7,779 nucleotides of DNA from Nitrososphaerota archaeon (GCA_031260365.1 JAIRJY010000044.1:1-7779); one strand, 5' to 3'. Positions 1-6,842 are shown, numbered from the stretch's first letter. Program-made: numbers and translations. Notes: generated by a model from the letters alone, not told the origin.

Positions 1-279
1 TTACAAACAGAGATCGCTGGATTACCCTACGTAGGCTCATTAGCAACTGTTACAAACAAAGGTGTACTTGCCCACCCATTATTAAAAGACGAAGAACGCA
101 AAATTTTAGAACAAGCATTCAAAGTACCAGTTGAAGTTGGCACAATCAACTGCGGCATCCCATACGTTGGTACTGGCTTACTTGCAAATAGTCATGGTGC
201 TGTTGCTGGTTCTATGACAACTGGACCCGAGATGTTTATAATTGGGAATGCAATGGATGTTGTGCAGGAAGTAGAATAA
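1..279 (+). CDS. eif6: Translation initiation factor aIF6, C-terminal part (5' end outside window)
   Basis: The open frame enters at base 1 and stops at TAA 277-279, giving the last 92 residues of a protein that is normally about 220 residues long. Family landmarks are visible: NKGVLAHP near residues 19-26, a VPVEVGTIN stretch, GIPYVGTGLLANSHGAV, and the TTGPEM ending. These belong to the repeated subdomains of the IF6 pentein fold. aIF6 binds the large ribosomal subunit and prevents premature joining with the small subunit; it also takes part in late 60S/50S maturation. The stop codon directly abuts the ATG of the eL20 gene, so the two are almost certainly co-transcribed. The order aIF6, eL20, prefoldin alpha, ftsY is a familiar archaeal arrangement. 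Identification is from motifs and context; nothing looks abnormal in the visible part. Confidence 0.95.
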   Translation, partial: LQTEIAGLPYVGSLATVTNKGVLAHPLLKDEERKILEQAFKVPVEVGTINCGIPYVGTGLLANSHGAVAGSMTTGPEMFIIGNAMDVVQEVE

Positions 280-507
280 ATGAAGGTTTTCAGAGTAACA
301 GGCGAAATAAACAAGCCAAACCTAGTAACACCATTTGCAAAAGAAATAATCGCAGAAAAAAAGGAGCACGCTATCGAAAAAGTCTACACAGAAATAGGCA
401 GCAAACACCGAGTAAAAAGGTTCCAACTAAAAATTGAATCAGCAGTAGAACTATCAGTAGACGAAATCGAAAACGAAATCATTAAGAAAATAGTTCTTGG
501 TGAGTAA
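280..507 (+). CDS. rplX: 50S ribosomal protein eL20 (LX / L18Ae)
   Basis: This 75-residue basic protein begins MKVFRVTGEI and has the family signature HAIEKVYTEIGSKHRVKR at about residues 30-47. That matches archaeal LX, the half-size counterpart of eukaryotic eL20 (L18a). It is a component of the archaeal large ribosomal subunit. The ATG directly follows the aIF6 stop codon with no gap, and a weak AGGA stands about ten bases upstream, inside the aIF6 gene. Its last codons contain the ribosome binding site of the next gene. Length is normal for the family. The start is secure because it is the first ATG and fits the conserved MKVFRV beginning. Confidence 0.95.
   Translation: MKVFRVTGEINKPNLVTPFAKEIIAEKKEHAIEKVYTEIGSKHRVKRFQLKIESAVELSVDEIENEIIKKIVLGE
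499..504 (+). promoter_or_regulatory. Ribosome binding site that decides the prefoldin alpha start
   Basis: GGTGAG, a typical archaeal Shine-Dalgarno core, lies over the last two sense codons of the eL20 gene and just before its stop. It stands 7 bases ahead of TTG at 512. It would overlap rather than precede the other in-frame candidates, TTG 497 and GTG 500. This favours TTG 512 as the start of prefoldin alpha. Confidence 0.6.
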
Positions 508-511
508 CCAC

Positions 512-952
512 TTGACAACTAGAAGCAGTCAAGAAGAAGAACTGCGAAAATTAAGCGTTGAAATGCGGTACTTAGAACAGACCGCAACAGCGTTACAACA
601 ACGGATTAGCATGGTAAATGCAACATTAACTGATTTAGCGTATGCTAACGCAACACTTGAAGGGCTCGAAAAAGAAAAAGAAAATGCTGAAATGCTTGTA
701 CCTATCGGAGGTAGTTCTTATGTACAAGTAAAACTTGCGAACCCTGATAAAATAATAGTTGGATTAGGTGCTGGCGTTTCTGTAGAAAAAACTCTAACAG
801 ATGCAAAGATAACAGTCACTGAACGACAAGTCGAGCTTGAAAAAACTCTACAGTCAGCTCAAACACAATTTAACCAAATTGCTGAACGTATAAATTCTGG
901 TCAAAAAAGAATAGAAACTTTACTTGCAAACGTAAGACAAGGGAACGCTTAA
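512..952 (+). CDS. pfdA: Prefoldin subunit alpha
   Basis: The protein is about 146 residues and has the classic alpha-prefoldin architecture. A long N-terminal helix with heptad spacing (EELRKLSVEMRYLEQTATAL) is followed by a central beta-hairpin region containing LVPIGGSSYVQV and IIVGLGAGVSVEKT, then a second long helix to the C-terminus. The two helices form the antiparallel coiled coil of one 'tentacle'. Two alpha and four beta subunits make the hexameric chaperone that holds unfolded proteins and passes them to the thermosome. The frame also allows TTG 497 (151 aa) and GTG 500. I prefer TTG 512 because GGTGAG lies 7 bases upstream and the shorter protein begins close to the coiled coil. 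With this start the gene begins 5 bases after the eL20 stop. The gene belongs to the aIF6-eL20-pfdA-ftsY unit, which groups ribosome and nascent-chain functions. The beta subunit is not in this window. Confidence 0.92.
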   Translation: MTTRSSQEEELRKLSVEMRYLEQTATALQQRISMVNATLTDLAYANATLEGLEKEKENAEMLVPIGGSSYVQVKLANPDKIIVGLGAGVSVEKTLTDAKITVTERQVELEKTLQSAQTQFNQIAERINSGQKRIETLLANVRQGNA

Positions 953-957
953 AGAGC

Positions 958-1863
958 ATGTTTGAAAAGCTTAAAGCCGGTTTTAAAGGATTAGTTACAA
1001 AAGTAACAACAACCGAGCTTAAAGCCGATAACCTAGCACCTATTTTATTTGATTTTAAGAGGAGTCTAGCAGAAAATGATGTTGCATATCCTGTTGCAGA
1101 TAAAATTTGTGACGAATTAGAAAAACGTCTTGTTGGTTCTACAGTTAAACGTTTTGATGACAGTAAAGAACTCGTAGAAGATAGTCTCAAACAGGTATTG
1201 CTCAAAATTCTAGAAACGGAAAACCGTATTGATCTGTTAGAGAAAATTTCTGAAAAACGCAAAAAAACAGAACCATTTGTATTACTGTTTGTAGGAATTA
1301 ACGGTACTGGAAAAACAACAACAATAGCCAAAGTTGCTCAATTCTTACGGGAAAAAAGCTACTCTGTAGTTTTAGCAGGCGCAGATACATACCGCGCAGG
1401 ATCAATAGAGCAACTTGAAGAACACGCACGCCGATTGGGTATACGCGTAATCAAACATACTTATGGTGCTGACCCTGCTGCTGTAGCATTTGACACTATA
1501 AACCATGCTAAAGCACATGGAATAAATGTTGTTTTAATAGACACCGCTGGAAGAATGCAAAATAACCAGAACCTTATGAATGAACTTGTAAAAGTCAAAC
1601 GTGTCGTAAAACCTGATTTAGTCATATTTACAGTTGATTCCTTAATTGGAAATGACGCCGTAATGCAAGCCGAAGAATTCAACAAAGCAATAGGTATTGA
1701 CGCAACTATACTAACTAAAGTTGATGCTGATGTCAAAGGTGGCTCCTCATTAAGCGTAACATATGTCACCCAAAAACCAATTCTGTTCATAGGCGTAGGT
1801 CAAACATATAAAGACTTAGAAATTTTCGACCCTGAAAAATTCGTTAAAATGATTCTACGCTAA
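958..1863 (+). CDS. ftsY: Signal recognition particle receptor FtsY (SRP GTPase)
   Basis: This 301-residue SRP-family GTPase is of the compact archaeal kind, with only a short N-terminal extension. Residues 1-100 are the helical N domain. The G domain shows GINGTGKT (113-120, P-loop), DTYRAGSIEQL (143-153), DTAGRM (195-200), TKVD (253-256, guanine specificity) and GVGQTYKDL (279-287, the closing loop). FtsY sits at the membrane, binds the SRP54-nascent chain complex through paired GTPase domains and delivers ribosomes to SecYE. The absence of a methionine-rich M domain after the G domain excludes SRP54. The ATG lies 5 bases after the prefoldin stop, with only a weak GGGA at 941-944, so translation may be coupled to the gene before it. 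In many archaea other secretion or ribosomal genes follow; here the unit ends and faces the convergent hydrogenase operon. Confidence 0.96.
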   Translation: MFEKLKAGFKGLVTKVTTTELKADNLAPILFDFKRSLAENDVAYPVADKICDELEKRLVGSTVKRFDDSKELVEDSLKQVLLKILETENRIDLLEKISEKRKKTEPFVLLFVGINGTGKTTTIAKVAQFLREKSYSVVLAGADTYRAGSIEQLEEHARRLGIRVIKHTYGADPAAVAFDTINHAKAHGINVVLIDTAGRMQNNQNLMNELVKVKRVVKPDLVIFTVDSLIGNDAVMQAEEFNKAIGIDATILTKVDADVKGGSSLSVTYVTQKPILFIGVGQTYKDLEIFDPEKFVKMILR

Positions 1864-1870
1864 CATATTT

Positions 1871-1929
1871 AAAAACAGCTAAAACATTACATCCATTAAT
1901 TACTAAAAACATTTTTCATATTCAAAAAA
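1871..1929 (-). terminator. Likely T-rich terminator of the hox operon
   Basis: Reading the minus strand past the hoxH stop, there is T6 (1929-1924), then T5 (1909-1905) and T5 (1875-1871). Serial T runs without a strong stem fit intrinsic termination in Archaea. No GC-rich hairpin is visible. Confidence 0.45.
1905..1916 (+). terminator. Possible T-tract terminator after ftsY
   Basis: Archaeal RNA polymerase stops at short runs of T. The first T5 run on the + strand after the ftsY stop is at 1912-1916, preceded by A5 (AAAAA-CA-TTTTT). The two-base loop is too small for a real hairpin, so only the T run is likely to matter. The convergent arrangement of ftsY and hoxH requires termination in this 89-bp gap. 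Confidence 0.35.
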
Positions 1930-1952
1930 GTAGCTAAATAAAGAAAAGATGG

Positions 1953-3398
1953 TTATCTGATTTGTTTATCTAGTAGTGTTCCGTTTGCGTCAAAAAGTTT
2001 AATGGCTAATGCCATTTGACCAACTGCGTGGGTTGCACAGCTTAGACATGGATCGAATGCGCGGATAACTGCTTCAACACGGTTAAGCATGCCTTCTTGT
2101 AATTGTTGGGTTTTTACATATTTTTTGGCTACTTGCGTTATTGCCTTGTTATATGCTATATTATTGTGTTCTGTTGCTATAACCATGTTATTCCAGGTAA
2201 TTCTGCCTTGAATGTCAACTTTGTAGTGGTGAATTAATGTCCCTCTTGGTGCTTCTGCTATACCTACACCTTCATAATTGTTAACCATCGCTCTTGAAGC
2301 TACGTGTTCTGTGAGAATCTCTGGGTCTTCAAGTAATTTTTTAGTGGATTCAATGCAGAATAAAGTCTCAATTAATCTTGCATAATGATAATGGAATGTA
2401 CTTTGTACTACACCATTTTTACCCAGTCTTTTAAATTCTTTAAATTCTTCATCAGCAAGAGGTGTGCCACAATGTGAAGCAACGTTTAATCTTGCTAACG
2501 GTCCAACACGATATGCGCCCTCAGGATACCCTACCGCTTTAAAGTATGGAAACTTCATAAAAGTGTATGGCTCAACTGCTTCTCCTATGTACTCTTGATA
2601 TTTCAGAGGATCTGTACATTCAGCCACTACATTTCCATCTTTATCCATTATACGTAGTTTGCCATCATAATGTTCTAAACCACCGTCAGAATCAACTAGC
2701 CCCATATAGTATGACGGAAAATTACCAAAATTCTCAACCTCATCCCTAAAACTGCTAAGCATCTGTTTAAACATCGCTAAAGTATTTTCTGCAATCTCTA
2801 AGGCTTTTGGTAATTCATCTTGTAAATAATCCAAACGATCACGAGATAGTGACCACCTTACACCGCCTGGTTGTATCCATTCACTTGGATGAATTCTTTT
2901 ACCTGCAATTTTTTCAATTATCTCTTGACCAAAACGCCGTAGTTTTACACCTTGTACTGCAAGATCAGGATATTTCTCTATTAAACCAAAAACATTACGC
3001 GACGCTGGATCTGAATCAAAACCAAACAGTAAATCTGGTGAGGACAAATGGAAAAAGTTTAACGCGTGAGACTGTATAAGCTGTCCCATATGCATTAAAC
3101 GTCTCAACTTTACTGCAGTTTTAGGCGGATTTACCCCAACAATTGAATCACACGCCTTAGCCGCTGCAAGTATATGACTCACAGGACAAATACCACACGA
3201 CCTGCTAGTTATCGCCGGCATTTCATAGTACGGTCTACCTTCTGTAAACTTTTCAAAACCTCGAAAATCCGTAACTTTAAACTGCGCCTCCCTCACGGTA
3301 TTATCTTGGTTTAATAAAATATCTATTTGAGCATGACCCTCAATCCGTGTAACTGGATTGATCACAATTTTTTTCTCAGCTGTATCATTATTAACCAT
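1953..3398 (-). CDS. hoxH: [NiFe] hydrogenase large (catalytic) subunit HoxH, group 3d type
   Basis: This 481-residue protein holds the NiFe(CN)2CO centre where H2 is split or formed. The four nickel-ligand cysteines are present: C68 and C71 in [10 protein letters not shown] (66-75), and C451 and C454 in DPCLSCATH (449-457). Other landmarks are RIEGH (18-22), GKRIHP...PGGV (166-180), [10 protein letters not shown] (296-305) and APRG (383-386, holding the active-site arginine). After H457 there is a 24-residue tail, the usual propeptide removed by a dedicated endopeptidase once nickel is inserted, so the enzyme depends on maturation. Length and C-terminus fit soluble HoxH. The four upstream NuoE/F/G-like and HoxY genes separate it from F420-reducing and Mvh-type enzymes. 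The ATG overlaps the hoxY stop by 8 bases, with GGAGGGT (3415-3409) 10 bases upstream inside hoxY. It is the last gene of the operon. Cellular location is cytosolic: there is no signal or membrane segment. Confidence 0.95.
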   Translation of the reverse strand: MVNNDTAEKKIVINPVTRIEGHAQIDILLNQDNTVREAQFKVTDFRGFEKFTEGRPYYEMPAITSRSCGICPVSHILAAAKACDSIVGVNPPKTAVKLRRLMHMGQLIQSHALNFFHLSSPDLLFGFDSDPASRNVFGLIEKYPDLAVQGVKLRRFGQEIIEKIAGKRIHPSEWIQPGGVRWSLSRDRLDYLQDELPKALEIAENTLAMFKQMLSSFRDEVENFGNFPSYYMGLVDSDGGLEHYDGKLRIMDKDGNVVAECTDPLKYQEYIGEAVEPYTFMKFPYFKAVGYPEGAYRVGPLARLNVASHCGTPLADEEFKEFKRLGKNGVVQSTFHYHYARLIETLFCIESTKKLLEDPEILTEHVASRAMVNNYEGVGIAEAPRGTLIHHYKVDIQGRITWNNMVIATEHNNIAYNKAITQVAKKYVKTQQLQEGMLNRVEAVIRAFDPCLSCATHAVGQMALAIKLFDANGTLLDKQIR

Positions 3399-3957
3399 AC
3401 TTAGCTTTACCCTCCATATTAGGTATCTTACCTGCCAACAACTCTGTTAACACATAATTTATCAAATCTGCTGACGGCGGACAACCCGGAATATAAAAAT
3501 CAACTTTAACAATTTCATGTAATGGTCTTGTTTTAATAAGCAACTTGGGAACCATATTTGGCACTGCAGCCTGCAAATCTTCTGGTGACTTGTAAGCACG
3601 CTCTAGTACTTCTTTATCACTATTTTCCCAAGAATTCCTCAAAGCGGTAACATTACCAGTAACAGCACAGTCCCCAAACGCGATAAGTACACGCGTCTTT
3701 TCTCGGATATCTTTTAACACCTCAAGCTGTTCCTCATTTGCAACAGAACCTTCAACAAGTGTCACCTCAACATTCTCAGGAAACTCTTTAGCATCCACTA
3801 ATGGACCATAGACAACCTGAATTTTTTTAGCCAAATCAACAATCTTTTCGTCTTGATCCAAAAATGACATATGGCAACCCGCACAGCCACTAAGCCATAC
3901 AGTTGCAATTCTTGCTCTATTATTACTACTTACAGATGTATTAATGGCGGCACTCAT
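3391..3957 (-). CDS. hoxY: [NiFe] hydrogenase small subunit HoxY
   Basis: This 188-residue small subunit carries the single [4Fe-4S] cluster next to the NiFe site. The ligands are C25 and C28 (WLSGCAGCHMSFLD), C97 (FGDCAVTGNVTALRN) and C159 (IPGCPPSADLI). The protein ends soon after the last motif. It therefore lacks the extra C-terminal cluster domain and the Tat signal of membrane-bound small subunits, as expected for cytosolic group 3 enzymes. VYGPLVDAKEFPENVEV (about 49-65) is strongly HoxY-like. The protein hands electrons from HoxH to HoxU; in characterised relatives a flavin has also been reported at this side. The ATG overlaps the hoxU stop in an ATGA arrangement, with GGAGA (3970-3966) 8 bases upstream, which suggests coupled translation. 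The first ~15 residues (Ser/Asn-rich) are not conserved. Confidence 0.94.
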   Translation of the reverse strand: MSAAINTSVSSNNRARIATVWLSGCAGCHMSFLDQDEKIVDLAKKIQVVYGPLVDAKEFPENVEVTLVEGSVANEEQLEVLKDIREKTRVLIAFGDCAVTGNVTALRNSWENSDKEVLERAYKSPEDLQAAVPNMVPKLLIKTRPLHEIVKVDFYIPGCPPSADLINYVLTELLAGKIPNMEGKAKYG

Positions 3958-4664
3958 TTACGGTTTCTCCGGGCAGTTATAAATTCTGCTACGTCAGGAT
4001 TTTTAGTTTGAGACATTGCTTCCCCTTCAATATAAATAGCTCCAACTGGACAGACTTTAGCACATTTACGACAGCCTGTACAGCTACACGAGTCCCCCCA
4101 AGCTTCATCTAAGTCCATGATGACTTCTGTGTTTTTACTGCGTTTTTTCAAATCTAACGTGTGTACACCTTCAATTTTATCACAAACACGTACACAACGT
4201 GTACAAAGTATGCAACGGTTTCTATCTATAACTAAAAAGTCATGAGATGAATCAATAGGTTCACGTGTAAAATGTCTCTCAAACGCTACATGATTTACTC
4301 CTAATTGATTAGCTAAAGCTTGTAGTTCACAGTGATCATTTGCAACACAAACAGCACACATATGAACACGCTCAGACATGAGCATCTGAACAGCGATTTT
4401 ACGATAGTTCTTCAACCGCTCCGAATTAGTAGTAACATCCATACCCGGATTCGCCGGAGTGGTACAAGCCGTAAAAAGTTTAGGCGAACCTGTAACTTCT
4501 ACTAAACACAAACGGCAGCCTCCATAGGGGGTTAGGCCTTCTAAGTCGCAGAGTGTGGGAATTAGTATGCCATTATCTTTAGCTGCTTTTAATATGGTTG
4601 TACCTTCAGGAACTGAAATTTGAACACCATCAATTTTTAGAGTAATCATAAAATTTTCAGCCAT
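3954..4664 (-). CDS. hoxU: Hox hydrogenase diaphorase iron-sulfur subunit HoxU
   Basis: This 236-residue protein matches the N-terminal iron-sulfur part of complex I subunit NuoG. In order it has a [2Fe-2S] ferredoxin fold (C39, C50, C53, C67), a His-Cys [4Fe-4S] site (H101, C103, C106, C112 in HMCAVCVANDHCELQ), and two further [4Fe-4S] sites from C151/C154/C157/C161 (CILCTRCVRVC) and C195/C198/C201/C205. H-x-CAVC with CELQ is the HoxU wording; NuoG usually has H-x3-C. The protein is the electron wire between the HoxF flavin and HoxY. Full-length NuoG would continue into a large molybdopterin-like domain, which is absent as expected. The ATG has a strong GGAGGA (4676-4671) 6 bases ahead, inside the end of hoxF, and the gene begins 2 bases after the hoxF stop. 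All cluster ligands appear intact. Confidence 0.94.
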   Translation of the reverse strand: MAENFMITLKIDGVQISVPEGTTILKAAKDNGILIPTLCDLEGLTPYGGCRLCLVEVTGSPKLFTACTTPANPGMDVTTNSERLKNYRKIAVQMLMSERVHMCAVCVANDHCELQALANQLGVNHVAFERHFTREPIDSSHDFLVIDRNRCILCTRCVRVCDKIEGVHTLDLKKRSKNTEVIMDLDEAWGDSCSCTGCRKCAKVCPVGAIYIEGEAMSQTKNPDVAEFITARRNRK

Positions 4665-4666
4665 TT

Positions 4667-6316
4667 TTACTCCTCCACGATGTTTTCGTTTTTAAAGCAG
4701 GTTCCTGCTTTACATTTTTTATTGATTATGTGTTCTAGGTATTCTTCTTTGAAATACCTAAGTGTAGTTAGAATAGGATTAGGTGCTGTTTGTCCTAAAC
4801 CACATAAACTGGCGTTAATAATGTATTCACTTGTTTTCTCTAACATGTCAATATCCTTTAGTTCACCTTTGCCAGTTGTGATTTTGTCAAAAACTTCTTT
4901 AACACGTGCAAGACCCGCTCTACATGGAGTACATTTACCACACGATTCATCTATACAGAAATCTGTAAAGTAACGTGCAGTATCAACCATACATGCGTCC
5001 TCGTTTAGCACCACTATACCACCTGAACCCATAATAGCCCCAACATTCTTTAACGAATCATAATCAATTTGTGCTTCAAGTGTACTCTCAGGTAAACAAC
5101 CGCCAGATGGACCGCCAACAAGAACAGCTTTAAACTTTTTACCATTTGGGATACCTCCACCTATATCGTAAACTATTTCATGTAAACTAATGCCCATAGG
5201 CACCTCAATTAAGCCAGGATTATTAATTTCGCCTGTTAAAGAGAAACATTTAGTACCCGTACAGTTAGGTAAACCATAACTTTTGAACCATGTACCACCA
5301 TTTAAAATAATCAGTGGGGCATTAGCTAAAGATTCAACATTTTGAATTAACGTAGGCTTATTCCATAAACCCTGATTTGCAGGATATGGTGGTCTAGGAC
5401 GTGGTTGTGCTCTACGACCTTCTGCAGACATCAAAATAGCTGTTTCCTCTCCAGCAACAAACGCACCTGCACCAAAACGCAACTCTAGATCAAAATTGTG
5501 CTGGGTTCCAAGGATATTATCCCCTAACAAATTCATAGACTTCGCTTGAGTAATAGCTTTTTGTAGCACCTCAATAGCTAAGGGGTACTCTGAACGAATG
5601 TAAATATATCCTTTTTGTGCGTCAATAGCGTAACCTGCAATAACCATGCCCTCTATAATCGCATGAGGATCAGCCTCTGCAAGTGTACGATTCGCAAAAA
5701 CACCTGGATCTCCCTCATCAAGATTAGCTACAATATATTTTGGCGTATTATGTGCCCTTGCAACTAGATTCCACTTTTGTCCTACTGGAAAACCCGCACC
5801 ACCTCTTCCACGCAAACCGCTGTTCAAAATTTCCTGAATTACGCCTTGTGGTGTCATGTTTGCAAGACATTTCGCTAAAGCAAAATAGCCGCCTGCAGAA
5901 ATATAGTCTTGAATTCTCGTAGGGTCAATTTTACCTGCGTTTCTAAGCACAAGACGATGCTGTTTTCGGAAAAAGTCACCATGGTTGTGGAGGTACTTTT
6001 TAACAGGAATACCTGAAACTATGTGACCTTGAACAATTTCTCGAACGTTTTCAAGAGTTACACATTTATAACGATGCTCCCCAGGATCAACGAGTACTGT
6101 AGGACCAACAGAACAGGTGCCTACACATCCAGTTCTGGCAACTTTACAAATATTTTCTACACCAAACTCTTTTACTGCATCCTCAAAAGCTTTAAGCACT
6201 TTAAATGCGCCAAACGACGAACAACCACTTGAACAGCAAACATTAATACGGTACTTGTATGCTCTCTGAAACTCGTTCTCTTCTTCAGCAATTTTTTGTA
6301 TATCAGACAGATTCAT
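4667..6316 (-). CDS. hoxF: Hox hydrogenase NAD(P)H-binding flavoprotein subunit HoxF
   Basis: This 549-residue NuoF-family diaphorase exchanges electrons between NAD(H) or NADP(H) and the Fe-S chain through FMN. Numbering is from ATG 6316. Residues ~22-110 form a thioredoxin-like [2Fe-2S] domain (C27 or C28, C32, C64, C68). The flavin and nucleotide core follows: GLRGRGGAGFPVGQKW (168-182), NLDEGDPG (198-205), and GAGAFVAGEETA (282-293) then PRPRPPYPA. An SLBB-like segment lies around 355-405. The [4Fe-4S] ligands are C459, C462, C465 (ESCGKCTPCR) and C505 (SLCGLG). The frame stays open upstream to TTG 6352, but ATG 6316 has GAAGGT 7 bases upstream, suits the conserved start of the domain and overlaps hoxE by 14 bases instead of 50. 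Oddities: A288 stands where NuoF relatives usually have Cys, and the C-terminus ends just after KKCKAGTC, where HydB/HndC relatives continue into a ferredoxin domain. NAD versus NADP preference cannot be read with certainty. Confidence 0.93.
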   Translation of the reverse strand: MNLSDIQKIAEEENEFQRAYKYRINVCCSSGCSSFGAFKVLKAFEDAVKEFGVENICKVARTGCVGTCSVGPTVLVDPGEHRYKCVTLENVREIVQGHIVSGIPVKKYLHNHGDFFRKQHRLVLRNAGKIDPTRIQDYISAGGYFALAKCLANMTPQGVIQEILNSGLRGRGGAGFPVGQKWNLVARAHNTPKYIVANLDEGDPGVFANRTLAEADPHAIIEGMVIAGYAIDAQKGYIYIRSEYPLAIEVLQKAITQAKSMNLLGDNILGTQHNFDLELRFGAGAFVAGEETAILMSAEGRRAQPRPRPPYPANQGLWNKPTLIQNVESLANAPLIILNGGTWFKSYGLPNCTGTKCFSLTGEINNPGLIEVPMGISLHEIVYDIGGGIPNGKKFKAVLVGGPSGGCLPESTLEAQIDYDSLKNVGAIMGSGGIVVLNEDACMVDTARYFTDFCIDESCGKCTPCRAGLARVKEVFDKITTGKGELKDIDMLEKTSEYIINASLCGLGQTAPNPILTTLRYFKEEYLEHIINKKCKAGTCFKNENIVEE

Positions 6317-6812
6317 CTTTTGTACCTTCAAGCATGTTTTTAATTTTCTCAATTACAATCTCTTTAGTTGCCTTGCCAATAACGTGATCATCTAAAACAA
6401 CCGCTGGTGCCATTGCACATGCTCCAATGCAACGTGTAAATAGAAGTGATAATTTACCATCAGCTGTTGAACCGCCTCTTTTAAGATTGAATTCTTTCTC
6501 TATAGCTACAACTATTGGTTCTACGCCTTTTACGTAGCAAGCCGTTCCTAGACATGCAGTAACTATATGTTGACCTGGCTTTCTCATTTTGAAGTAACTG
6601 TAAAACGTGGTTACACCATAAACATGGCTTGGTGGCAGGTTTAGTGATCCTGCTATATCCATTAGTAAATTTCGGTCAAGATAACCATAAATTTCTTGGG
6701 CACTATGAAGAACCTCTAATAGAGCACTTTCTTGATAGTTGTGCTTCTTTAGAACTTTTTCAAGCTGTGTACGCCGTATATCATTTGTAGTCAAAAGGAT
6801 GCTCTCCCTCAC
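6303..6812 (-). CDS. hoxE: Hox hydrogenase NuoE-like [2Fe-2S] subunit HoxE
   Basis: This protein of up to 169 residues belongs to the 24-kDa (NuoE) thioredoxin-like ferredoxin family. The [2Fe-2S] ligands are C87 and C92 (TACLGTACYVKG) and C128 and C132 (TRCIGACAMAP). The helical N-terminal part carries LLEVLHSAQEIYGYL (31-45) and LPPSHVYGVTTFYSYF (59-74), both typical of the family. HoxE is the fifth subunit of HoxEFUYH enzymes, attached to HoxF, and is thought to supply an extra electron entry or exit. It is the first gene of the operon. Two starts are possible: GTG 6812 (169 aa), which would be nearly leaderless given the TATA box, and TTG 6794 (163 aa), which has GAGGGAG about 8 bases upstream. 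I list the longer form. The stop overlaps hoxF by 14 bases. A stand-alone complex I NuoE is unlikely because HoxY and HoxH are in the same operon. Confidence 0.92.
   Translation of the reverse strand: MRESILLTTNDIRRTQLEKVLKKHNYQESALLEVLHSAQEIYGYLDRNLLMDIAGSLNLPPSHVYGVTTFYSYFKMRKPGQHIVTACLGTACYVKGVEPIVVAIEKEFNLKRGGSTADGKLSLLFTRCIGACAMAPAVVLDDHVIGKATKEIVIEKIKNMLEGTKDESV
6324..6329 (-). promoter_or_regulatory. Ribosome binding site supporting the ATG 6316 start of hoxF
   Basis: On the minus strand GAAGGT lies 7 bases before ATG 6316, within the last codons of hoxE. It is an imperfect match to GGAGGT. It supports the 549-residue form over the longer TTG 6352 reading. Confidence 0.5.
6803..6809 (-). 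promoter_or_regulatory. Shine-Dalgarno-like sequence inside the predicted 5' end of hoxE
   Basis: The minus strand reads GTGAGGGAG from 6812. The AGGGAG part resembles a ribosome binding site and sits about 8 bases before an in-frame TTG at 6794. It may serve that start, so that GTG 6812 would lie in the leader. Confidence 0.4.
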
Positions 6813-6835
6813 TTTGAGCCTAACGAAACGTACCG

Positions 6836-6842
6836 ATATAAA
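6836..6842 (-). promoter_or_regulatory. TATA box of the hox operon
   Basis: The minus strand has CTTTATATCG, a close match to the archaeal TTTATATA box, with purines and A/T upstream where the BRE would be. Transcription would begin about 25 bases downstream, near 6813-6815, just before GTG 6812 and about 20 bases before TTG 6794. It is the best-placed TATA-like element upstream of hoxE. Confidence 0.6.

Noticed and set aside
870..1331. 153-codon open frame on the minus strand across the pfdA/ftsY junction
   Set aside because: It lies antisense to two clear genes, including the FtsY P-loop region, and its Ser/Leu-rich translation shows no family motif.
1461..1790. 109-codon open frame on the minus strand inside ftsY
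   Set aside because: Antisense to the conserved GTPase motifs of FtsY; low-complexity translation without a recognisable domain.
1905..1916. AAAAA-CA-TTTTT as a terminator hairpin
   Set aside because: A two-base loop and A/T-only stem cannot form a stable hairpin; only the T run is kept as a possible terminator.
1953..3957. F420-reducing (Frh), Mvh/Hdr-linked or group 3b hydrogenase
   Set aside because: The operon has NuoE/F/G-like diaphorase subunits and no FrhB, MvhD/Hdr or 3b FAD subunit; HoxY and HoxU wording matches 3d enzymes.
2567..6232. Several + strand open frames of 60-97 codons within the hox operon
   Set aside because: All are mirror frames of well-supported minus-strand hox genes and show no independent protein signature.
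4667..6812. Reading hoxE-F-U as complex I genes nuoE-F-G
   Set aside because: HoxU stops after the Fe-S region, has the HoxU-type H-x-C motif, and is translationally coupled to HoxY and HoxH; no other complex I subunit is present.
1953..6812. Electron-bifurcating [FeFe] hydrogenase (HydABC/HndABCD)
   Set aside because: The catalytic subunit has NiFe cysteine pairs and there is no H-cluster protein; HoxF lacks the C-terminal ferredoxin domain.
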